This document shows, piece after piece, positions 1-5,618 of a stretch of 8,405 nucleotides of DNA. The first letter of the stretch is position 1. Each line of letters starts with the position of its first letter. The translations under genes were made by a program, and so were the position numbers. Source of the stretch: Desulfobacteraceae bacterium (lineage in GTDB: Bacteria > Desulfobacterota > Desulfobacteria > Desulfobacterales > JAABRJ01); assembly GCA_011390985.1 (NCBI GenBank), contig JAABRJ010000533.1:1-8405 (forward strand), written 5' to 3'. Below the pieces are notes generated by a model. That model saw nothing but the letters and a program-made list of their open reading frames with translations, was not told where the DNA came from and did not search any database.

Positions 1-145
1 AAAACCCGCTGATCACCGTGATGTGATAGGTGGTCCCCATGGTCTTGCCGGAAAAAAGGACCTCGTTGCGGGTGTCGCAACCGCCCAATGTCATAAGCGC
101 CAGGGCCGCCAGGGCCGCGCAGAGCCTGCGGAGGATTTTCAGCAT
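1..145 (-). CDS. apbE: ApbE-family FAD:protein FMN transferase lipoprotein, N-terminal fragment
   Basis: Only the first 48 codons are in the window; the gene runs off the left edge. The translation opens with a basic stretch (MLKILRR), a hydrophobic segment of about 12 residues and a lipobox ending L20-G21-G22-C23, so it should be a lipoprotein acylated at Cys23. Asp24 at position +2 is the residue that, in enterobacteria, keeps lipoproteins in the inner membrane. Residues 33-44, GKTMGTTYHITV, match the N-terminal signature of ApbE (usually [GP]xTMGTTYxV). ApbE transfers FMN from FAD to Thr/Ser of periplasmic or membrane redox proteins such as RnfG/RnfD and NqrB/NqrC. It lies 80 bases after hypE on the same strand, with no clear Shine-Dalgarno sequence before the ATG. 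Whether it belongs to the hydrogenase operon cannot be told. The family call is strong for so short a fragment, but the catalytic part is not visible. Confidence 0.85.
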   Translation of the reverse strand, partial: MLKILRRLCAALAALALMTLGGCDTRNEVLFSGKTMGTTYHITVISGF

Positions 146-173
146 AGCCGTCACGTTGCACCAGTTGACGCCG

Positions 174-205
174 CTGCCGCCGGCCGGCGACTTCCGGGGC
201 GGCAG
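174..205. other. GC-rich hairpin between hypE and apbE, possible terminator or attenuator
   Basis: The arms CTGCCGCC (174-181) and GGCGGCAG (198-205) are perfectly complementary over 8 bp. Inside them CCGG (184-187) can pair with CCGG (194-197), leaving a 6-base loop and a 2-base bulge. On the minus strand, the direction of the genes, no U-run follows the hairpin, so it is not a classical intrinsic terminator for the hyp operon. On the plus strand it is followed by GGTGTTTTCTT (206-216), which resembles a terminator tail, but no plus-strand gene is visible in the window. Its role is uncertain. Confidence 0.4.
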
Positions 206-225
206 GGTGTTTTCTTGCGGGCGGG

Positions 226-1236
226 TCAGCAGATCCGGGGAAGCTGCTCGCCGGTCAGCATCCCCACGATTCGGCTGCCGCCGATCCGCGTTTCGAGAAC
301 CACGCGGCCGGGGTGATCGGCGGTGACCTCGCCGATGATCCGCGCTTCACGTCCGTAAGGGTCGCGCCGAACCGCGGCCAGGACCGCCTCGGCCTCCGCC
401 GGAGCCACAAAGGCCAGCAGCTTGCCCTCGTTGGCGATGTAGAGCGGGTCGAACCCCAGCAGCTCGCAGATCCCCTCGACCTCGGGTCTCACCGGAATCC
501 GGTCTTCGTGGATCCGGATGCCGACCGCGGATTTTTCGGCGATCTCGTTGAGGGCGGTCCCCACCCCGCCGCGGGTGGGGTCGCGCAGCACGTGGATGTC
601 GGTCTCGACAGCCAGCATGCCGGCCACCATCGCGTTCAGGGGCGCGGTATCGCTCTTGATGGCGGCTTGAAAGGCCAACCCCTCGCGTTGCGTCAGAATC
701 GTAATGCCGTGATCCGCGATGGTCCCGCTCAGAATGATGCGGTCGCCGGGGCGCGCCCGGCTGCTGTCGATCGCCACGCCTGCGGGCACGGCGCCGACCC
801 CCGAGGTGTTGATAAAAATACGGTCCGCCGCACCCCGCGGGACGACCTTGGTGTCCCCGGTGACCACCTGCACCCCGGCCGCGGCCGCGGCGCGCCCCAT
901 CTCGCGCACAATCCTTTCCAGATCCGCCATGGGCAGGCCTTCTTCCAGGATCAGTCCGACGCTGAGAAAAAGCGGCCGCGCACCGCACATGGCCAAATCG
1001 TTGACCGTTCCGTTGACGGCCAGATCCCCGATACAGCCACCGGGAAAAAACGGCGGGTCCACCACGTAAGTGTCGGTGGAAAACGCCAGGCGCCCTCCCG
1101 GCAGGTGGAAGACCGCGCCGTCGTTGAGGGCGTTTAGGATCGGGTTGTCGAATACCGGCAGCAGCAGATCGGTGGTCAAGCGGTGGGCCACCTTGCCGCC
1201 GCTGCCGTGGTCCAGCAGGATCGTGTCGGGTTTCAT
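226..1236 (-). CDS. hypE: Hydrogenase maturation factor HypE (carbamoyl dehydratase)
   Basis: HypE is a cytoplasmic protein of the PurM/AIR-synthase-like ATPase family. HypF carbamoylates its C-terminal cysteine; HypE then dehydrates this, using ATP, to a thiocyanate that supplies the CN ligands of the NiFe site. The 336-residue protein has the usual length. Visible motifs are GSGGK (11-15), FSTDTYVVDPPFFPGG (52-67), the NGTVNDLAMCGA stretch (75-86), the nucleotide-site motif TGDTKVV (126-132), DPTRGG (219-224), NEGKLL (269-274) and the essential C-terminal tail PRIC with Cys336 as last residue. The start ATG is preceded by GAGGAGA (1241-1247) at good spacing. It is the last clear member of the hydrogenase operon, 65 bases after hypD. 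The identification is secure and the gene looks intact. Confidence 0.98.
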   Translation of the reverse strand: MKPDTILLDHGSGGKVAHRLTTDLLLPVFDNPILNALNDGAVFHLPGGRLAFSTDTYVVDPPFFPGGCIGDLAVNGTVNDLAMCGARPLFLSVGLILEEGLPMADLERIVREMGRAAAAAGVQVVTGDTKVVPRGAADRIFINTSGVGAVPAGVAIDSSRARPGDRIILSGTIADHGITILTQREGLAFQAAIKSDTAPLNAMVAGMLAVETDIHVLRDPTRGGVGTALNEIAEKSAVGIRIHEDRIPVRPEVEGICELLGFDPLYIANEGKLLAFVAPAEAEAVLAAVRRDPYGREARIIGEVTADHPGRVVLETRIGGSRIVGMLTGEQLPRIC

Positions 1237-1240
1237 TACT

Positions 1241-1247
1241 TCTCCTC
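1241..1247 (-). promoter_or_regulatory. Shine-Dalgarno sequence of hypE
   Basis: On the minus strand the sequence reads GAGGAGA followed by AGTA and the ATG of hypE, a strong ribosome binding site that fixes the start at 1236. The gene therefore has its own initiation signal and need not be coupled to hypD, whose stop is 65 bases upstream. Confidence 0.85.
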
Positions 1248-1295
1248 ACGCGACCGCAAACCGGCCGACGCCCCCGGCGGTTTCCGGCATTCAGC

Positions 1296-1310
1296 GGCGC
1301 TTCAGGCGCC
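1296..1310. repeat. Short inverted repeat across the hypD stop codon
   Basis: GGCGC (1296-1300) and GCGCC (1306-1310) form a perfect 5-bp stem with a 5-base loop that contains the hypD stop codon (1302-1304). No U-run follows it on the minus strand. In DNA this GC-rich, such a short stem may be chance; I record it because it is the only structure seen in the hypD-hypE gap. Confidence 0.25.
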
Positions 1311-2402
1311 CTCCCCGCCGTGGTAGCGGTAATAGGCCGCACAGGTGCCCTCGCTGGACACCATGCAGGGGCCCACGGGGTGCATCGGGGTGCAGGTCTT
1401 TTGGTACAAGGCGCAGTCCGTCGGAATCCTAAGCCCCTTGAGGACCTGGCCGCAGGCACAGCCGCGGGGTTCGGGAACATCGGGGACCGAAAGGTCGAAG
1501 CAGGCTTCGGCATCCAACGCCCGGTGGGCCTCGGCAATTTTCAGGCCGCTCTCCGGTATCGCCCCCAGCCCGCGCCATTCGGCGTCGACGGTCGCAAACA
1601 CGGCTTCCATGACCGCCTGGGCCTTGGCATTGCCGCTGGCCGTGACGGCCCGCTCATAGGCATTCTCCAGCACGGCCGCTCCGGCCTCGATCTGTGCCAC
1701 CAGGCGGGTCAGCGCCCCCAGGAGATCCAGCGGTTCAAACCCGCCGACCACACAGGGAATCCGGTAGCGGTCGACCAGCGGCTGAAAGGCCCGGGTGCCG
1801 GTCACCAAGCAGACGTGCCCGGGCAGCAGAAACCCGTCGACCCGAAGGTCGGGCGCCGCCATCAACGCTCCGACCGCGGGCGGGGTGCGCTTGTGGGCGG
1901 CAAAAACCAGAAAGTTGGACACCCCCTGCGCCCGGGCGGAGAGCAGCGCCGCGGCAACCGTGGGCGCAGTGGTTTCAAAGCCGACCCCCAGAAAAACCAC
2001 CTTTTTGCCGCGGTTGCGGGCCGCCAGGGCCAAGGCGTCCAGGGGGGAATAAACCACCCGCACATCGCAGCCCGCCGCACGCTCCTGCTGCAGCGAGGAC
2101 CCGCTGCCCGGCACGCGCAGCAGATCGCCGAAGGTGGTCAGGATGACGTCCTCGCGGCGGGCGAGGGCCACGAACTGGTCGATCTCCCGCTGGGCGGTGA
2201 CGCACACCGGGCAGCCGGGGCCGGAGACGAGCGTGATGGTTTCGGGCAGCAATGACCGCAGGCCGCTTCTGAAAATCGACATGGTGTGGGTCCCGCAGAC
2301 CTCCATCAGCCGGATGGGCTTGCGGCTGGCGGCATGGATCTGCGCGATCAGGCGCCGCGCGATCTCACGATCGCGGTATTCTTCAATGTGTTTCACAGGC
2401 AT
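1302..2402 (-). CDS. hypD: Hydrogenase maturation factor HypD
   Basis: HypD is a cytoplasmic [4Fe-4S] protein. With HypC it forms the scaffold on which iron receives two CN and one CO, and it is thought to reduce the thiocyanate brought by HypE. The 366-residue product has the usual length. Motifs in order: CGTHTM with Cys36, GPGCPVC with Cys64 and Cys67 (redox thiols), FGDLLRVPG (91-99), GFETTAPT (141-148), PGHVC (194-198), GGFEP (220-224), and a C-terminal cysteine-rich domain with Cys315, Cys317, Cys330, Cys337, Cys346 and Cys354, of which four should hold the Fe-S cluster. The start lies only 15 bases after the hypF stop. It follows an A/G-rich stretch, AAAGGGGG, that is a weak but plausible ribosome binding site, so translation coupled to hypF is likely. 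Oddity: the PGHV motif continues with Cys198 where, as I recall, serine is usual. The family call is certain. Confidence 0.98.
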   Translation of the reverse strand: MPVKHIEEYRDREIARRLIAQIHAASRKPIRLMEVCGTHTMSIFRSGLRSLLPETITLVSGPGCPVCVTAQREIDQFVALARREDVILTTFGDLLRVPGSGSSLQQERAAGCDVRVVYSPLDALALAARNRGKKVVFLGVGFETTAPTVAAALLSARAQGVSNFLVFAAHKRTPPAVGALMAAPDLRVDGFLLPGHVCLVTGTRAFQPLVDRYRIPCVVGGFEPLDLLGALTRLVAQIEAGAAVLENAYERAVTASGNAKAQAVMEAVFATVDAEWRGLGAIPESGLKIAEAHRALDAEACFDLSVPDVPEPRGCACGQVLKGLRIPTDCALYQKTCTPMHPVGPCMVSSEGTCAAYYRYHGGEGA

Positions 2403-2417
2403 CGCCCCCTTTGGGCC

Positions 2418-4733
2418 TCAGGCGCCGCCCTTGGACGCTTCGCCGACCGGGCGTTCATTTTGCGTCAGGGCCGCGGCCACGACGGCCTGGCCCAGGGCGA
2501 TGCCGCCGTCGTTGGTGGGCACCAAGGTGTGGCTGATAACGGTAAACCCTTGTTCTTCCAAACTTTCTTTAAGGCCGGTGAACAGCAGAAGGTTCTGAAA
2601 GACACCGCCGCTCAAGGCCACCCGCCCAAGCCCGGTTTCCAAGCGCAGCGCCGTGCACAGTCGCGTGAAAAGGTCCACCAGGGTGCAGTGAAACCGGTCG
2701 CTGACGACGGCTGCGGGAACCCCGGCGAGCAGATCCGCCACCACGGCGCGAACCATCGGGGCCGGCGGGATGCGCTTGACCGCGCCCTCCTCCCAGCCGA
2801 CCGCATATGGCCGCTCGGGTGCGCCGCAGGCCGCCATTTCCAGCTCCATGGCGGCCTGCCCTTCGAATGTGACATGATAGCGGATTCCCGCAAGGGCCGC
2901 AACCGCATCGAACAGCCGGCCGAGGCTGGAGGTCGGCGGGGCGTTGAAGCGGCGCCGGATCATGGCCGCAACAGTCTCGATTTTGCTTGCGTCCCCGGTC
3001 TTCAGAAGGGGCAAATCCAGCTTGCGATAATCCTCGCCGAATGCGTCCCAGAGATAGCTGAGCGCCATCCGCCAGGGTTCGCGGATGGCCGCGGCCCCGC
3101 CGGGCAAGGGCACGTAGGCGAGGTGCGCCGCCCGCCGAAAACGCGCCGCTTCGGCCACCAGGACCTCCCCGCCCCAAATGGCGCCATCGGAGCCGTAGCC
3201 GGTGCCGTCGAAGGCCAGCCCGATCACGGGGCCCGCCGCCTGGTTTTCGGCCATGCAGCTGACGATGTGGGCGTGATGGTGCTGGACCCCCACACGCCGC
3301 AGATCGCCCTGGGCCTCGGCAAAGCGCGTGCTGAGATAATCCGGGTGCAGGTCATGGGCCACGACCCGGGGGGTGATGTCCAGAATGCGTTTCAGGTGGT
3401 TCACGGTCTCCTGAAAAAATTCGAACGTCGCCAGGTTTTCCATATCGCCGATGTGCTGGCTGACGAAGGCCTGATCGCCGCGCGTCAGGCAGACGGTGTT
3501 CTTCAATTCGGCGCCGCAGGCCAAAATCGGCGGCGTCGGGTCTTTCAGGAAAACCGGGGTCGGCACAAAGCCCCGCGAGCGCCGCAGAAAGCGGGTCGCC
3601 CCGGCCGCGCGGCGCACGACCGAGTCGTCGCTGCGCAGAATGATGTCCCGGTCGTGGACCAGAAAATAATCGGCAATCCCCTCCAGCCGGGCCAGGGCGT
3701 CATCGTTGGCGATGACAATCGGCTCCTCGCTGAGGTTGCCGCTGGTCATCACCAGGGCGCTGAACCCTTCCGCGAGCAGCAGGTGATGCAGCGGGGTGTA
3801 GGGCAGCATCACGCCGATCCAGCGGTTGCCCGGGGCAATCGCCGCGGCCAGCGGCTGGGGGCTGCTTTTGGCCAGCAGCACGATCGGCCGCTGGCAGGCG
3901 GTCAGCAGCGCAGCCTCGGCGGGGGTGGCGCGGGCGTAATGCGCCACTGCCGTCAGGTCGCGCGACATGACGGCAAAGGGCTTGCCGTCGCGGTGCTTGC
4001 GCCGGCGCAGGCGCGCGACGGCGGCGGGGTTTTCGGCATCCACGGCGAGGTGATAGCCCCCCAGTCCCTTGACGGCCACGATCGCGCCCGCTTTCAACAG
4101 ATCGGCGGCGGCCGCAACGGCGTCATCGCTGGCCACGGATGCACCGCCGGCAGCGCGCAGGCCCACGGACGGCCCGCACGCGGCGCAGGCGTTGGGTTGG
4201 GCATGAAAGCGCCGGTTCATTGGGTCATCGTACTCGGCCTGGCACTGCGGGCACATGGCAAAGACCTTCATGGAAGTCTTGGGGCGATCGTAGGGGATGT
4301 CGTCGATGATCGTGTAGCGCGGCCCGCAGTTGGTGCAGTTGATAAAGGGATAGCGAAAGCGCCGGTTTGCAGAGTCGAAAAGTTCGGCCAGGCAATCGGT
4401 GCAGACCGCGACATCCGGCGAAATCAGGGTCCCCCGCTGGGCCTGGCGGGAGCTGGCCGCGATGGTGAAGGCCGTTCGCCCGGCGGGGGTCTCTTCGGAA
4501 ATCGCCATGGCCGTGATGTGAGCCAGCGGCGGGGGGCTTTCGGCCAGTTCACGGCAGAAAGCGGCGATCTTTTCAGGCGCCCCCTCGACGTGGATGCAGA
4601 CGCCTGTGGCCGTGTTGGCCACGGTCCCGCGGATCCCGTGGCGATGCGCGGCCTGGTAAACGAAGGGGCGGAAACCAACGCCCTGAACGATGCCGTTGAT
4701 TTCCACTTTGCGAGCGACAGGGGCGGTTTTCAT
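2418..4733 (-). CDS. hypF: Carbamoyltransferase HypF
   Basis: HypF hydrolyses carbamoyl phosphate, makes carbamoyl-AMP with ATP, and passes the carbamoyl group to the C-terminal cysteine of HypE. The 771-residue product contains all four family domains. An acylphosphatase domain (about 8-95) has GVGFRPF with Arg22 and catalytic Asn40. Two zinc fingers of the form CxxC-x18-CxxC lie at Cys111/114/133/136 and Cys161/164/183/186. A YrdC/Sua5-like domain (about 200-385) has KGLGGYHLA and KHRDGKPFAVM. A Kae1-like domain (about 405-765) has HHHAH (485-489), FDGTGYG (508-514), SGGVFQN (708-714) and NDGGIALG (741-748). I chose the ATG at 4733 because the acylphosphatase domain begins right after it. 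The frame stays open 86 codons further upstream, but that stretch overlaps nearly all of hypC and resembles no HypF. No good Shine-Dalgarno sequence precedes 4733. The stop lies 15 bases before hypD. Confidence 0.98.
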   Translation of the reverse strand: MKTAPVARKVEINGIVQGVGFRPFVYQAAHRHGIRGTVANTATGVCIHVEGAPEKIAAFCRELAESPPPLAHITAMAISEETPAGRTAFTIAASSRQAQRGTLISPDVAVCTDCLAELFDSANRRFRYPFINCTNCGPRYTIIDDIPYDRPKTSMKVFAMCPQCQAEYDDPMNRRFHAQPNACAACGPSVGLRAAGGASVASDDAVAAAADLLKAGAIVAVKGLGGYHLAVDAENPAAVARLRRRKHRDGKPFAVMSRDLTAVAHYARATPAEAALLTACQRPIVLLAKSSPQPLAAAIAPGNRWIGVMLPYTPLHHLLLAEGFSALVMTSGNLSEEPIVIANDDALARLEGIADYFLVHDRDIILRSDDSVVRRAAGATRFLRRSRGFVPTPVFLKDPTPPILACGAELKNTVCLTRGDQAFVSQHIGDMENLATFEFFQETVNHLKRILDITPRVVAHDLHPDYLSTRFAEAQGDLRRVGVQHHHAHIVSCMAENQAAGPVIGLAFDGTGYGSDGAIWGGEVLVAEAARFRRAAHLAYVPLPGGAAAIREPWRMALSYLWDAFGEDYRKLDLPLLKTGDASKIETVAAMIRRRFNAPPTSSLGRLFDAVAALAGIRYHVTFEGQAAMELEMAACGAPERPYAVGWEEGAVKRIPPAPMVRAVVADLLAGVPAAVVSDRFHCTLVDLFTRLCTALRLETGLGRVALSGGVFQNLLLFTGLKESLEEQGFTVISHTLVPTNDGGIALGQAVVAAALTQNERPVGEASKGGA

Positions 4734-4783
4734 GGGTGGATGCGACACCAACGGCCGACGGGGTAGAAAACGGGGGCGGTCAT
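4730..4783 (-). other. 17-codon mini-ORF bridging hypC and hypF (possible reinitiation relay)
   Basis: In the 49-base gap between hypC and hypF an ATG (4783-4781) overlaps the hypC stop as TGATG, and the reading frame ends at a TGA (4732-4730) that overlaps the hypF start as ATGA. It would encode MTAPVFYPVGRWCRIHP. hypF itself lacks a clear ribosome binding site, so ribosomes that finish hypC could be handed on through this frame. It has no good Shine-Dalgarno sequence of its own and resembles no known peptide. A 17-codon open frame is easily found by chance; only the double overlap makes it notable. Confidence 0.2.
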
Positions 4784-5025
4784 CAGGCCGCAGGAGGATC
4801 TCCGCCGTCCAGCCGGTCGGCGACATCGCGCAGCAGGTCCAGGGATTCGCGGGCGGTCTCTTCATCGATTTTGTGCAGGGCAAAACCGGCGTGCACGATG
4901 ACGTAATCCCCCACCCGGGCGTCTTCCAGCAGCAGCAGGCTGGCCTCGCGGGTGACGCCGTCGACGTCGATGACGGCCATCTGGTCTTCAATCTTGACGA
5001 TCCGGGATGGGATGGCGAGACACAT
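4783..5025 (-). CDS. hypC: Hydrogenase assembly chaperone HypC
   Basis: HypC is a small cytoplasmic chaperone. It binds iron with HypD during Fe(CN)2CO assembly and then escorts the cofactor to the immature large subunit. The product is 80 residues, typical for the family. It begins MCLAIP; Cys2, exposed after removal of Met1, is the essential iron and partner ligand. The following beta-barrel contains VGDYVIVHAGFALHKIDEE (38-56), the family signature with His45. The C-terminal tail (57-80) is helical and then Pro/Ala-rich. Its ATG overlaps the stop of the protease gene by one base (TAATG), and a strong GGAGGAG lies inside the end of the protease gene, so the two are translationally coupled. 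Both HypC/HupF-type and HybG-type names are used for such proteins; with only one copy here, HypC is the natural name. Confidence 0.97.
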   Translation of the reverse strand: MCLAIPSRIVKIEDQMAVIDVDGVTREASLLLLEDARVGDYVIVHAGFALHKIDEETARESLDLLRDVADRLDGGDPPAA

Positions 5026-5519
5026 TAGGTGCAGCTCCTCCGGCTGTAGGTTACGCCCAGGCGGTCCAGCTCTTTCAGCACCCTGGCAGCCATGGGCGCC
5101 ACCTGGCGCTGGACCACGGGGGTCATTTCCAGCTTCAGGGTTTCAATGTCTTCGGGCTCAACTCCGAGAATGACGGTTTCAGGCACCTTGTCGAGGGCCT
5201 GGCAGAGGGTCAGGGCCTCCAGCAGGTCCACCTGGTGCAGCGAATTTTTGGCCAGCACCCGCCGGGGAATATCGTCGCCCGCCAGACGGTAGAGGTCCCC
5301 GGCGTTGCCGCGGTTGCGAAGCGCGTCAACCACGATCAGGTGGTCGGGCTGCGAAACGACTCCCAGCAGGTTGATCCCCAGCACCCCGCCGTCGACCACG
5401 AGGACCTCCTCGGGGAAGCGGTAATCGGCCTGGAGTTTTTCGATGACCCGGATGCCGAAGCCTTCGTCGGCGAAAAGGAAGTTGCCGACTCCCAGAATGG
5501 TGACAAAAGGGTTACCCAT
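5025..5519 (-). CDS. hyaD: [NiFe] hydrogenase maturation endopeptidase (HyaD/HybD family, peptidase M52)
   Basis: This cytoplasmic protease senses nickel in the large subunit and removes its C-terminal tail after the His of DPCxxCxxH, which lets the active site close. From the ATG at 5519 it has 164 residues, as usual for the family. Visible are LGVGN (9-13) followed by FADEGFG (17-22) with Glu19, VVDAL with Asp65, and SLHQVDL with His95; these three match the nickel-binding Glu16/Asp62/His93 of E. coli HybD. A GTG six codons upstream (5537) is in frame, but I prefer 5519: GGAGA lies 9 bases before it and the fold begins at once. The gene follows the large subunit, its likely substrate, by 99 bases, and its stop overlaps the hypC start. 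The exact paralogue name (HyaD, HybD, HynC, HupD) cannot be decided from sequence alone. Confidence 0.95.
   Translation of the reverse strand: MGNPFVTILGVGNFLFADEGFGIRVIEKLQADYRFPEEVLVVDGGVLGINLLGVVSQPDHLIVVDALRNRGNAGDLYRLAGDDIPRRVLAKNSLHQVDLLEALTLCQALDKVPETVILGVEPEDIETLKLEMTPVVQRQVAPMAARVLKELDRLGVTYSRRSCT
5035..5041 (-). promoter_or_regulatory. Shine-Dalgarno sequence of hypC inside the protease gene
   Basis: The minus strand reads GGAGGAG, 9 bases before the hypC ATG. It lies within the last codons of the protease gene, so ribosomes finishing that gene can restart on hypC at the TAATG overlap. Confidence 0.8.
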
Positions 5520-5528
5520 CGACCGGCT

Positions 5529-5533
5529 TCTCC
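5529..5533 (-). promoter_or_regulatory. Shine-Dalgarno sequence deciding the protease start
   Basis: GGAGA on the minus strand stands 9 bases before the ATG at 5519. It overlaps the codons just after the alternative upstream GTG (5537), which has no comparable site. This favours the 164-residue product over the 170-residue one. Confidence 0.6.
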
Positions 5534-5565
5534 GCACCGCCCGGAAAAGAGGCGGCGGTTGAAGA

Positions 5566-5605
5566 CAGCACTCCCGGTCTACCCGCGGGTAGGCCGGGAG
5601 TGCTG
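5566..5605. repeat. Long intercistronic hairpin between hydrogenase large-subunit and protease genes
   Basis: A 40-base near-perfect inverted repeat occupies the centre of the 99-base gap. The outer arms, 5566-5577 and 5594-5605, pair over 12 bp (CAGCACTCCCGG against CCGGGAGTGCTG). After one mismatch (5578/5593) the inner arms CTACCC/GGGTAG close on a short CGCG loop. It begins 13 bases after the large-subunit stop. On the minus strand it is followed by TCTTCAACCG, not a proper U-run, so full intrinsic termination is unlikely. More probable roles are partial attenuation, an RNase processing boundary, or protection of the 3' end of the structural-gene mRNA, giving more hydrogenase subunits than maturation proteins. 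Confidence 0.85.
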
Positions 5606-5618
5606 GCAGCTGCGAACT

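Noticed and set aside
1246..1290. A 14-codon mini-ORF between hypD and hypE as a coding or coupling element
   Set aside because: hypE has its own strong Shine-Dalgarno sequence, and the frame overlaps neither the hypD stop nor the hypE start, so it is most simply chance.
347..1537. A 396-codon minus-strand frame spanning hypD and hypE
   Set aside because: It is an out-of-frame reading of two certain genes, with an Arg/Pro/Gly-rich translation and no motif.
2286..4766. An 826-codon open frame on the plus strand, antisense to hypF
   Set aside because: It mirrors hypF exactly, has low-complexity Gly/Arg/Ala/His-rich composition and no recognisable domain. It arises from the high GC content at third codon positions of hypF.
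4734..4991. An 86-residue N-terminal extension of HypF by an in-frame upstream ATG
   Set aside because: It overlaps nearly all of hypC in another frame, and its Ser/Thr/Pro/Cys-rich translation does not match HypF, whose acylphosphatase domain starts just after the ATG at 4733.
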